DNA from: an uncultured Verrucomicrobiota bacterium
Lineage (GTDB): Bacteria; Verrucomicrobiota; Kiritimatiellia; RFP12; UBA1067
NCBI GenBank assembly: GCA_945947925.1
Contig: CAMEZU010000003.1
Coordinates: 1 to 24,806 of the forward strand
Reading direction: 5' to 3'
DNA length: 24,806 bases
The notes beneath the pieces were generated by a model. That model was given only the letters and a program-made list of their open reading frames with translations. It did no database searches and was not told where the DNA came from. The translations under genes were made by a program, and so were the position numbers. This document shows positions 16,725 through 23,644 of this stretch, piece by piece (position 1 is the stretch's first letter; every line of letters starts with the position of its first letter).

Positions 16725-17621
16725 ATGAAGAGACTCGCCGTCCTGTTGTGTCTGGCAACGATCAGTGGAGAAGTCATGTCTGGATCGCCGAATGTGGCCC
16801 GTGACCTGTGGCCGAAGGAGAAGATTCCGTTTTACGTCGCCTCGGAGAAGCCCGAGGGGGTCGAGCCGATGACGGACGACGTCGTGCGCGTGAGGGACGT
16901 CAGCGTGCCGCAGATCCTGCCGGTTGCGGTGCCCGGGGCGGAGAAGCCGACGCCGGCGGTGGTGATCTGTCCGGGCGGCGGCTACGGCATTCTCGCGTGG
17001 GACCTGGAGGGCACGGAGGTGGCGCACTGGCTGAAGGACCGCGGCATCGCGGCGTTCGTGCTCAAGTACCGCGTGCCGAACCGGCGCGACGCAGCGCTGG
17101 CGGACGCGCAGCGGGCGGTCCGCTGGGTGCGGGCGCACGCGGCGGAATTCAAGGTCGACCCGGGAGCGGTCGGCATCATGGGATTTTCGGCGGGCGCGAA
17201 CCTGACGGTCCGGACGGCGACGCACTTCAAGGAGCCGGCGTATCCCGCGTCCGACGCGGTGGACGCCGAGTCCTGCCGTCCCGACTTCCAACTGCCGATC
17301 TATCCGTGGGATCTCCTGGAGCGGAACGACCCGAACGACGTCTGGAAGGGGCACAAGGGGCTGGTGATCCGCCAGGCGGACTATCCGGTCGACGCCGAGA
17401 CGCCGCCGGCGTTCGTCGTGCAGAGCCAGGACGACTTCTGCCGCATCGAGACGATGTACGCGTATGCGACGGCCCTGCGCGAGGCGGGTGTCGCGGTGGA
17501 GACGCACGGATTCGTCAAGGGCGGACACGGCGGGCACGGGTACGGGGTGCGCCGTCATGGGTTCCCGACGGACGCCTGGCCGGCGCTCGCAATCGCTTGG
17601 CTCGAGCAGTTCCGGAAGTGA
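16725..17621 (+). CDS. Secreted single-domain alpha/beta hydrolase (esterase-like)
   Basis: A 298-residue protein. The start at 16725 has AAAGGAG 10 bases upstream and gives a basic-hydrophobic signal peptide (MKRLAVLLCLATISGEVMSG). The frame is open further upstream, but that would overlap the M20 gene. The mature part starts with DLWPKEKIPFY, echoing the IWP motif of the double esterase. It has the oxyanion segment CPGGGYG (82-88), nucleophile S155 in GFSAG, acidic D236/D237 in SQDD and H268 in GGHGGHGYG. The fold matches acetyl-xylan-esterase-like/BD-FAE hydrolases that act on acylated sugars; substrate is not determined. Its stop overlaps the dinB start by one base (TGATG). Confidence 0.88.
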   Translation: MKRLAVLLCLATISGEVMSGSPNVARDLWPKEKIPFYVASEKPEGVEPMTDDVVRVRDVSVPQILPVAVPGAEKPTPAVVICPGGGYGILAWDLEGTEVAHWLKDRGIAAFVLKYRVPNRRDAALADAQRAVRWVRAHAAEFKVDPGAVGIMGFSAGANLTVRTATHFKEPAYPASDAVDAESCRPDFQLPIYPWDLLERNDPNDVWKGHKGLVIRQADYPVDAETPPAFVVQSQDDFCRIETMYAYATALREAGVAVETHGFVKGGHGGHGYGVRRHGFPTDAWPALAIAWLEQFRK

Positions 17622-18784
17622 TGCGGACGATCCTCCACGTCGACATGGACGCGTTCTTCGCGTCCGCGGAGCTGACCCGTCACCCCGAGTGGCGCGGAAA
17701 GCCGGTCATCGTGGGGTCGGGTCCGCACGAGCGGGGCGTCGTCTCGACATGCTCCTACGAGGCGCGGAAGTTCGGGGTGCGTTCGGCGATGCCGTCCCGG
17801 ACGGCCTACCAGCGCTGTCCCCACGCGATCTTCACACCGCCGGACATGGCCTTCTATCACGAGCTTTCGGACAAGGCGTTCGAGGTGTTTTCGCACTATT
17901 CGCCGTATGTGGAGGCGGTGTCCTGCGACGAGGCGTTCCTGGACATCACGGGGACGGTCCACCTGCACGGGACGGCGGAGCGGCTCGGGGAGGCGCTCCG
18001 GGCGGAGGTCCGCGCGGCGTGCGGCGTAACATGCTCGGTCGGCATCGCGCCGAACCGGCTTCTCGCGAAGATCGGGAGCGAGCAGCGGAAGCCGGACGGA
18101 CTCACCCTCATGCCGTTCGAGCCCGGGGCAATCGCCGCGTTCCTGGCGCCGAAACCGATCGGGGTCCTGTGGGGCGTTGGGAAGAAAATGGTCGAGGCGC
18201 TCCGTCCCTACGGCATCGTGACTTGCCGCGACATTCAGCGGCTCGGCGTCGCGCAGCTCGCGGCGATCGTGGGCGGGGCGGCGGCGGAGAGTCTTTGCGA
18301 CGACGCGTTCGGGCGCTCGTCCGACCGGGTGGCGCGGGACGAGGAGGCGGAGAAGACGGTCTCGCGCGAGCACACCTTCGACGAGGACATCGACGACCGC
18401 GAGGCGGTCCGGAGCCGTCTCCTGGAACTCGTCGGCGAAGTCGGCCACCGCTTCCGGCGCGAGACGCGCTGGGCGCGGACGGCGCGGCTCAAGTTCCGGG
18501 ACGCGGACTTCAACACCTTCACGCGCCAGCTTCCGTTCGAGCACCCGGCGTGCGACGACTTCGCGTTCCGGACGGCGGCGCTCGCGCTTTTCGACCGCGC
18601 GTGGCCGGACGACGGAAAGCCGCGGACCGTGCGCCTCATCGGCTTCGGCGTCGCCAACTTCCAGGCAACGCCCGAGGACGGAGAACCGACGCTCTTCGCG
18701 GATCCCGCCGATGCGGCGCGGGAGAAGCGCGAACGGCTCTCCCAGGCGCTGGACAGGCTGAGGGAGAGGGGCATCTCGCTCTAA
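17621..18784 (+). CDS. dinB: DNA polymerase IV (Y-family translesion polymerase)
   Basis: A 387-residue Y-family polymerase. Catalytic acids are D8 in HVDMDAFFAS and D103/E104 in VSCDEAFLDI. The finger/palm motif SYEARKFGVRSAMP and the helix-hairpin-helix thumb (VLWGVGKKMVEALRPYGI) are intact, as is the little-finger domain (about 245-350). Near the C-terminus EPTLFAD resembles a beta-clamp binding peptide of the QxxLF type, followed by a charged helix. It performs error-prone synthesis past DNA lesions. Coupling to a secreted esterase by a one-base overlap looks accidental in functional terms. No LexA-like box is seen upstream, as expected for an internal operon gene. Confidence 0.95.
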   Translation: MRTILHVDMDAFFASAELTRHPEWRGKPVIVGSGPHERGVVSTCSYEARKFGVRSAMPSRTAYQRCPHAIFTPPDMAFYHELSDKAFEVFSHYSPYVEAVSCDEAFLDITGTVHLHGTAERLGEALRAEVRAACGVTCSVGIAPNRLLAKIGSEQRKPDGLTLMPFEPGAIAAFLAPKPIGVLWGVGKKMVEALRPYGIVTCRDIQRLGVAQLAAIVGGAAAESLCDDAFGRSSDRVARDEEAEKTVSREHTFDEDIDDREAVRSRLLELVGEVGHRFRRETRWARTARLKFRDADFNTFTRQLPFEHPACDDFAFRTAALALFDRAWPDDGKPRTVRLIGFGVANFQATPEDGEPTLFADPADAAREKRERLSQALDRLRERGISL

Positions 18785-18816
18785 CCCTCCGCCCCTCCGA
18801 CCCTCCAACCTTCCCC
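18785..18816. repeat. Four-copy 8-nt pyrimidine microrepeat
   Basis: CCCTCCGC, CCCTCCGA, CCCTCCAA and CCTTCCCC follow one another exactly every 8 bases directly after the dinB stop. A further single CCCTCCGA lies at 15324-15331 before the M20 gene. No hairpin is formed, so this is not a standard terminator, although C/T-rich RNA could be a Rho-type loading region. Confidence 0.6.
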
Positions 18817-18848
18817 AAATTTACCCCTTGCGCCATATCCGCCATTTA

Positions 18849-18857
18849 TGATACAAT
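18849..18857 (+). promoter_or_regulatory. Extended -10 promoter of the alpha operon
   Basis: TGATACAAT: TACAAT at 18852-18857 with TG one base upstream. A partial -35 (TTGCGC, 18828-18833) lies 18 bases away. The predicted start near 18864 gives a leader of about 30 bases before rpmJ. The surrounding 60 bases are much richer in A and T than the neighbouring genes. Confidence 0.6.
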
Positions 18858-18894
18858 ATGTCTTCATTCGACCACTCAAAAGAGTAAACTAAAC

Positions 18895-19008
18895 ATGAAA
18901 GTACGTAGTTCCGTTCGTCGCATTTGCGAGAACTGCCGCATCATCCGCCGCAAGGGCGTGGTGCGCGTGATCTGCACCAACCCGCGCCATAAGCAGCGTC
19001 AGGGCTAA
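18895..19008 (+). CDS. rpmJ: Large-subunit ribosomal protein bL36
   Basis: A complete 37-residue L36 beginning MKVRSSVRRICENCRIIRRK. It keeps the zinc-ribbon ligands C11, C14, C27 and H32, so it is the zinc-binding (C+) form. It is part of the 50S subunit near the L7/L12 stalk base. The same frame is open far upstream through dinB, but the ATG at 18895 after the promoter gives exactly the family length. It is the first gene of the alpha operon here, without the usual secY/map/infA genes upstream. Confidence 0.96.
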   Translation: MKVRSSVRRICENCRIIRRKGVVRVICTNPRHKQRQG

Positions 19009-19031
19009 GAAAGACAAGAGGTAAAACAACT

Positions 19032-19412
19032 ATGCCTAGAATGATGGGTGTGGATATTCCGGGAAAGAAGCACATTCGCTTCGCCCTCCGTTATATCCAT
19101 GGTATCGGGCCGAAACGCGCTGATGACGTTTTGGCGGCTTGCAAGGTCGATCCGATGAAGAAGGCGGACGACGTCACTCAGGACGAGATTCACGCGATCA
19201 CGACGTACATCCAGGATCATTTCCGCGTCGAGGGCGATCTCCGCCGTGAGGTTTCGCAGAACATCCGCCGTCTGATCCAGATCGGATCCTACCGCGGTCT
19301 CCGTCACAAGAAGGGCCTTCCGGTCCGTGGCCAGCGCACGAAGACGAACGCCCGCACCCGCAAGGGCGGCAAGCGCGTCTCCATCGCCATGCCGAAGCAG
19401 GCCGGTCGCTAA
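19032..19412 (+). CDS. rpsM: Small-subunit ribosomal protein uS13
   Basis: 126 residues, normal length. Typical blocks include GVDIPGKKHIRFALRYIHGIG, the helix-two-turn-helix region, and the C-terminal SYRGLRHKKGLPVRGQRTKTNARTRKG tail that contacts tRNA in the P site. It lies in the head of the 30S subunit and forms bridges with the 50S. GAGG lies about 11 bases before the ATG. Standard alpha-operon position between rpmJ and rpsK. Confidence 0.97.
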   Translation: MPRMMGVDIPGKKHIRFALRYIHGIGPKRADDVLAACKVDPMKKADDVTQDEIHAITTYIQDHFRVEGDLRREVSQNIRRLIQIGSYRGLRHKKGLPVRGQRTKTNARTRKGGKRVSIAMPKQAGR

Positions 19413-19426
19413 GGGGGTAACTTAAA

Positions 19427-19876
19427 ATGGCAGAAGAAATCAAGAATGAAGTCGCCCCGGCCGCCCCGGCCGCTGACGCCGCGCCTGCGGCGGAAGGCGA
19501 AGTCGCCGCGAAGAAGCGCTCCGGCAAGTCCATTCCGGCCGGCATTGCGTTCATCCGCAGCACGTTCAACAACACCCAGGTCTCGATCGCTGACGCTCGT
19601 GGCGGCGTGATTTCCTGGAGCTCGGCCGGCAAGGCGGGCTTCAAGGGTTCGCGCAAGTCGACCGCGTTTGCCGCGACGATGGTCGCGCAGGACGCGGCCC
19701 GCACGGCCGTTGCGAAGGGCATGCATGAGTGCGAAGTCCGGATGCAGGGCGCCGGCGCCGGCCGCGAGAGCGCGGTTCGTGCGATCCAGGCCGCGGGCAT
19801 CCGCGTCACGATGATCACGGACTGCACGCCGGTCCCGCACAATGGCTGCCGTCCCCGTAAGCGCAGGAGGGTCTAA
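19427..19876 (+). CDS. rpsK: Small-subunit ribosomal protein uS11 with acidic Ala/Pro-rich N-terminal extension
   Basis: 149 residues, about 20 longer than most bacterial S11. The conserved core begins near residue 35 (IPAGIAFIRSTFNNTQVSI) and includes GGVISWSSAGKAGFKGSRKST and the C-terminal DCTPVPHNGCRPRKRRRV. S11 lies on the 30S platform near the Shine-Dalgarno helix. The first 28 residues are almost only A, P, E, D, V and K, which is unusual for a protein that binds RNA. A GGGGGT ribosome site precedes the ATG, and no closer in-frame start with a good site exists, so the extension seems real. Confidence 0.96.
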   Translation: MAEEIKNEVAPAAPAADAAPAAEGEVAAKKRSGKSIPAGIAFIRSTFNNTQVSIADARGGVISWSSAGKAGFKGSRKSTAFAATMVAQDAARTAVAKGMHECEVRMQGAGAGRESAVRAIQAAGIRVTMITDCTPVPHNGCRPRKRRRV

Positions 19877-19879
19877 ACT

Positions 19880-20479
19880 ATGTCTCGTTATACTGGTTCC
19901 AAGTCCAAGATCTCGCGTCGTTTCGGCGAGCCGATCTTCGGTCGTGAAAAGGAAATCAAGCGTTCCACGCCTCCGGGCCAGCACGGTGCGAAGCGCAAGC
20001 GCAAGGTTTCCGAGTACGGTCAGCAGCTGCTCGAGAAGCAGAAGGCCAAGTACATCTACGGCATGCGCGAGGGTCAGTTCCGTCTCTTCTTCGCCCGTGC
20101 GAAGGCGAAGGAAGGCAAGACGGGCGACATCCTCCTCCAGATGTGCGAGTCCCGCCTCGACAACGTCGTCTACCGCCTCGGCATCGCGCCGACGCGTTCG
20201 GCGGCCCGTCAGCTGGTGACGCACAAGCACATCGTGGTGGACGGCAAGGTCCTCAACATCCCGTCCTACATCGTCAAGGCCGGTCAGACCGTCGGCGTCC
20301 GCGAGAAGGACCGCCAGATGATCGCGATCACGAGCTCCCTCGAGCATCGCCCCGTCTCGGGCGCGTGGCTGACGTGGGATGCGACGACGATGACGGGCAC
20401 GTTCGTTCAGGTCCCTGAGCGCGCGGAAATCCCGGAGAACATCAACGAGCAGGCGATCGTCGAATTGTACTCTCGTTAA
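19880..20479 (+). CDS. rpsD: Small-subunit ribosomal protein uS4
   Basis: 199 residues. The N-terminal part (GSKSKISRRFGEPIFG, PPGQHGAKRKRKVSEYG) lacks the zinc cysteines found in some bacteria, so it is the C- form. The S4 RNA-binding domain is clear (SRLDNVVYRLGIAPTRSAAR followed by QLVTHKHIVVDGKVLNIPSY). S4 is a primary 16S rRNA binder for assembly of the 30S body and, in E. coli, a translational repressor of the alpha operon; no corresponding pseudoknot was identified here. It begins 3 bases after the rpsK stop, whose final codons provide the GGAGGG ribosome site. Confidence 0.97.
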   Translation: MSRYTGSKSKISRRFGEPIFGREKEIKRSTPPGQHGAKRKRKVSEYGQQLLEKQKAKYIYGMREGQFRLFFARAKAKEGKTGDILLQMCESRLDNVVYRLGIAPTRSAARQLVTHKHIVVDGKVLNIPSYIVKAGQTVGVREKDRQMIAITSSLEHRPVSGAWLTWDATTMTGTFVQVPERAEIPENINEQAIVELYSR

Positions 20480-20516
20480 TCCCGCTTCAGTCATTAACTT
20501 TCAAGGGAGGTAAACA

Positions 20517-21515
20517 ATGCCTATCCGTTTGAGCCGAATCGAAATGCCGAAGGCTGTCCAGAAGGACGAGTCGACGGCTACCGCGACGTACACTCGTTTC
20601 ACCGCGGAACCTTTCGAGATCGGTTACGCTCGGACGATCGGCAACTCGCTTCGTCGCGTCCTTCTGTCTTCGATCGAAGGCGCGGCGATCACGTCCGTGA
20701 AGATCAAGGGCGTGAACCACGAGTTCTCGACCATCCCGGGCTGCGCGGAGGATGTCACCGACATCATCCTGAATCTGAAGCGTGTTCAGCTCAAGACTTT
20801 CTCGCGTGACGTGCAGACGATCACCCTCAAGGCCGAGGGCCCCTGCACGGTGACGGCGGGCGACTTCGCAGCCGCCAACAACGTCCAGGTGCTCAATCCC
20901 CGTCAGGAGATCTGCACCCTCGACGTCGGCGGTACGCTTGACATGGAGTGCGACATCCGCACCGGCCGCGGCTTCTGCCTTGCCGAAGGCATGAAGAAGC
21001 CCGACCAGGAGATCGGCAAGATTGCGATCGACGCGATCTTCTCGCCGGTGACGCGCGTCAACTTCCTCGTCGAGAACACCCGCGTCGGTCAGCGCACCGA
21101 CTACGAGAAGCTCATCCTTGACGTTTGGACGGACGGCCGTGTCGAGCCCGAGGCGGCGCTCAAGACCGCCGCTGCGGTTCTTCGCCACCACCTCGACGTC
21201 TTCGTCGACTATGCGGGTGAGGAAACCCTCGAATTCGAGGACACGGAAAAGAAGGACGCCGACGAGCGCGAACGCCTCCGCAAGCTCCTGAACATGTCCG
21301 TGAACGAGATCGAGCTCAGCGTCCGTGCGGCGAACTGCCTCAACAACGCGAACATCTCCTCCGTCGGCGAACTCGCGTCGAAGACTGAGGCGGACATGCT
21401 CAAGTACCGCAACTTCGGCAAGAAGTCGCTCACCGAAATCAAGGCGAAACTCGTTCAGCTTGGCCTCTCGCTCGGCTACAAGTTCGACGCCGACCTGCTG
21501 GATAGCAAGAAGTAA
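20517..21515 (+). CDS. rpoA: RNA polymerase alpha subunit
   Basis: 332 residues. The N-terminal domain (1-235) has FEIGYARTIGNSLRRVLLSSIEGAAITSVKI and VTRVNFLVENTRVGQRTDYEKL, which mediate dimerisation and contacts with beta and beta'. An acidic, charged linker (…FEDTEKKDADERERLRK) leads to the C-terminal DNA- and activator-binding domain (about 260-328) with ELSVRAANCLNNANI, containing the UP-element-binding arginine, and a helix-hairpin-helix LKYRNFGKKSLTEIKAKL. GGGAGGT gives a strong ribosome site. The 37-base gap after rpsD is the largest between genes inside this operon. Confidence 0.98.
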   Translation: MPIRLSRIEMPKAVQKDESTATATYTRFTAEPFEIGYARTIGNSLRRVLLSSIEGAAITSVKIKGVNHEFSTIPGCAEDVTDIILNLKRVQLKTFSRDVQTITLKAEGPCTVTAGDFAAANNVQVLNPRQEICTLDVGGTLDMECDIRTGRGFCLAEGMKKPDQEIGKIAIDAIFSPVTRVNFLVENTRVGQRTDYEKLILDVWTDGRVEPEAALKTAAAVLRHHLDVFVDYAGEETLEFEDTEKKDADERERLRKLLNMSVNEIELSVRAANCLNNANISSVGELASKTEADMLKYRNFGKKSLTEIKAKLVQLGLSLGYKFDADLLDSKK

Positions 21516-21531
21516 GACTGGAGTTTAGACA

Positions 21532-21939
21532 ATGCGTCATCAGAGAGTCATGAAGAAGTTCGGCCGCTCCATGGAGCATCGCAAGATGCTCATGAAGAGC
21601 CTGGTCACCAACCTTATCCTCGCGGAGTCGATCAAGACGACCCTCCCGAAGGCGAAGGAAGCGCGCAAGGACGCCGAGAAGATGGTCACGATCGCCAAGA
21701 AGGGCGATCTCGCAGCCCGTCGTCTCGCCGCAAGCCGCCTCGTTCAGCCGGCGGCCGTCCAGAAGCTCTTCGCGGAGATCGCTCCGGCGATGAAGGATCG
21801 CCAGGGCGGTTACACGCGCATCGTGAAGCTCGGCGCCCGCAAGGGTGACGCGGCCGAGATGTGCATCCTGCAGTGGGTCACGGCCGGCGAGGCCGCTCCG
21901 GCCCCCGCAGCTGAAGAGCCGGCGAAGGAGGTGAAGTGA
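21532..21939 (+). CDS. rplQ: Large-subunit ribosomal protein bL17 with Ala/Pro/Glu-rich tail
   Basis: 135 residues. The core (1-116) has the L17 hallmark of SMEHRKMLMKSLVTNLILAESIKTTLPKAKEAR and ends with GDAAEMCILQWV. The last 18 residues (GEAAPAPAAEEPAKEVK-like) form an acidic Ala/Pro tail similar in composition to the S11 extension. L17 binds near the peptide exit tunnel. Its 3' end holds the GGAGGTGA ribosome site for the next gene, which begins one base after the stop. Confidence 0.96.
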   Translation: MRHQRVMKKFGRSMEHRKMLMKSLVTNLILAESIKTTLPKAKEARKDAEKMVTIAKKGDLAARRLAASRLVQPAAVQKLFAEIAPAMKDRQGGYTRIVKLGARKGDAAEMCILQWVTAGEAAPAPAAEEPAKEVK

Positions 21940-21940
21940 T

Positions 21941-22144
21941 ATGGCAATCGTGCTGAAGCTCAAGAAGGGCGAGTCCGTCGAGCGCGGTCTCAAGCGCATG
22001 AAGAAGATTCTCGACAAGGAGGGTCTCCTCAAGACGATCCGCGATACGCGCTACTTCGAGAAGCCGTGCGTCAAGGCGCGCAAGAAATCCCAGCGCGCCC
22101 GCATCCGCAACCGTTCGCGTCGCGGTCGCATGGAGCTCAACTAA
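21941..22144 (+). CDS. rpsU: Small-subunit ribosomal protein bS21
   Basis: 67 residues: IVLKLKKGESVERGLKRMKKILDKEG, then RDTRYFEKPCVKARKKSQRARIRNRSRRGRM. S21 sits on the 30S platform by the anti-Shine-Dalgarno region and helps initiation. In E. coli rpsU heads the dnaG-rpoD operon; here it is the last gene of the alpha operon, one base after the rplQ stop, with a near-perfect Shine-Dalgarno inside rplQ. A terminator follows directly. Confidence 0.96.
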   Translation: MAIVLKLKKGESVERGLKRMKKILDKEGLLKTIRDTRYFEKPCVKARKKSQRARIRNRSRRGRMELN

Positions 22145-22164
22145 CCGAGCGCCTTGTGCAAGCG

Positions 22165-22204
22165 AAAAGGGAAGTCATGCCTTCGGGTGCGGCTTCTCTT
22201 TTTT
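22165..22204 (+). terminator. Rho-independent terminator of the alpha operon
   Basis: A stem of about 17 pairs (one mismatch, several G-U pairs) runs from 22165 to 22202 and is closed by a C(TTCG)G tetraloop at 22181-22186. The 5' arm starts AAAAGGGAAG and the 3' arm ends in TTCTC followed by a run of T. A-tract and T-tract on the two sides are typical of a strong intrinsic terminator, possibly working in both directions. It starts about 20 bases after the rpsU stop. Confidence 0.85.
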
Positions 22205-22223
22205 CATTGTTTCCCTTCCGCTA

Positions 22224-22253
22224 TTGATTTCCATCCCGCATTTTTGCTAAAAT
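22224..22253 (+). promoter_or_regulatory. Promoter of the nusA-infB operon
   Basis: TTGATT (22224-22229), an 18-base spacer and TAAAAT (22248-22253) with an extended TG (22245-22246). The predicted start near 22260 leaves a leader of about 70 bases without an obvious riboswitch. The core TTTTTGCTAAAATATCC differs at one base from the metG promoter core. Confidence 0.65.
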
Positions 22254-22329
22254 ATCCAGGTTATCTCGGCGATCCCAAGGGTCGGACCGCTAGGTATGTT
22301 TTGATTTTTGACAGGAAAAGGAGCGAAAA

Positions 22330-23613
22330 ATGGCGATGAACAGTCAGCTGCTGGCGGTGGTTCAGCATATCGAGTCCGAGCGCGGCGTGAGCCGGGAGAT
22401 CGTCCTGACGGCGATCGAGCAGGCGATCAGCCAGGCGGCCCGCAAGAACCGCGACGTCACGAACGACCTGCGCGTGGTCATCGACCGCAAGGACCTTTCG
22501 CTCCACGTCTACGACACGCTCGTGTGCTCGAACGAGGAGACGGGGCCCGGCTTCATCCCGCTGGCGGCGGCGGCGCGCTTCAACCACGGCAATCCCGTGC
22601 ACGAGGGCGACACGGTTGAGGTGGAGATGCCGGCGGCGCGTCTCGGGCGCATCGCGGCGCAGACATCGCGCCAAGTGATCATGCAGAAGATTCGCGAGGC
22701 CGAGCGCACGAACACGGTCTCCGAGTACAAGGACCGCGTGGGCGACATCGTCTCGGGCACGGTCTCGGCAGTCTCGCACCGCGACACGTACGTCACGGTC
22801 GGCAAGACGGAGATGATCCTGCCGGGCAAGGAGCGCATCCCGACGGAGGAGTTTCAGGTCGGCGACACGGTGCGGGCGATCATCCTGCGCGTCGACACGG
22901 ACGCGAAGGGCCCGAGCGTGATCCTGAGCCGTGCGAGCGGCAAGTTCGTCGAGGCGCTCTTCCGCCTCGAGGTGAGCGAAATTTCCGACGGCGTCGTCGA
23001 GATCATGGGTGTGAGCCGCGACCCGGGCTACCGCGCGAAGCTGGCGGTCCGCACGTCGAACGAGAACGTCGATCCGGTCGGCGCGTGCGTGGGCCAGCGC
23101 GGCAGCCGCGTGCGGGCGATCGTCAACGAGCTTTCCGGCGAGAAGATCGACATCGTCCGCTGGAACGAGGACATCCGCCAGTACGTCGCGCAGGCGCTGG
23201 CGCCGGCGAAGCTCGAGTCGATCGAGGTCGATCCGGTGCAGCCGAACACGGTGCACGTCGTGGCGGCGCCCGACCAGTATTCGCTCGCGATCGGCAAGCG
23301 CGGTCAGAACGTCCGCCTGACGACGAAGCTCACGGGCTGGCACGTCGAGATCCGCAAGTCGATGGCGACGGCCTCGTTCGAAGACCAGAAGGCGGCGGCG
23401 ATCAAGGACCTGGCGGAGACGTTCTCCATCTCCTCGAAGGTCGCGACGCAGATCGCCGACGCGGGCTTCCTTACAATCGACGGCATCGTCGAGGAGGACG
23501 AGGCAAGCTTCATCGCGTCGACGGGCCTTGACGAGGTGACGGCGAAGGGCGTCTACGCGGCGGCTCAGGCCGTGGCGGCGCTGACGCGCGGCGAAGACGT
23601 GGTCGAGGGTTGA
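22330..23613 (+). CDS. nusA: Transcription termination/antitermination factor NusA
   Basis: 427 residues. The N-terminal RNA-polymerase-binding domain (1-130) contains VSREIVLTAIEQAISQAARK. An S1 domain follows (GDIVSGTVSAVSHRDTYVTVGKTEMILPGKE), then two KH domains with GACVGQRGSRVRAI and SLAIGKRGQNVRLTTKLTGW. The C-terminal 65 residues form one helix-hairpin-helix-like unit (DLAETFSISSKVATQIADAGF), shorter than the E. coli version with two acidic repeats. NusA binds RNA polymerase to control pausing, termination and rRNA antitermination. AAGGAG at 22318-22323 fixes the start. The usual upstream gene rimP is not present. Confidence 0.97.
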   Translation: MAMNSQLLAVVQHIESERGVSREIVLTAIEQAISQAARKNRDVTNDLRVVIDRKDLSLHVYDTLVCSNEETGPGFIPLAAAARFNHGNPVHEGDTVEVEMPAARLGRIAAQTSRQVIMQKIREAERTNTVSEYKDRVGDIVSGTVSAVSHRDTYVTVGKTEMILPGKERIPTEEFQVGDTVRAIILRVDTDAKGPSVILSRASGKFVEALFRLEVSEISDGVVEIMGVSRDPGYRAKLAVRTSNENVDPVGACVGQRGSRVRAIVNELSGEKIDIVRWNEDIRQYVAQALAPAKLESIEVDPVQPNTVHVVAAPDQYSLAIGKRGQNVRLTTKLTGWHVEIRKSMATASFEDQKAAAIKDLAETFSISSKVATQIADAGFLTIDGIVEEDEASFIASTGLDEVTAKGVYAAAQAVAALTRGEDVVEG

Positions 23614-23644
23614 GTCATCCGGTAAGTTTCAGGGGATTTTTGGT

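Noticed and set aside
17464..19008. A 514-residue frame that overlaps dinB and runs into rpmJ
   Set aside because: Only the last 37 residues, from the ATG at 18895, are a real protein (bL36). The rest is dinB read in another frame, and a promoter lies between them.
22308..22313. Perfect TTGACA before nusA
   Set aside because: No -10-like hexamer lies 16-18 bases downstream; that position is already the start of the nusA coding sequence.
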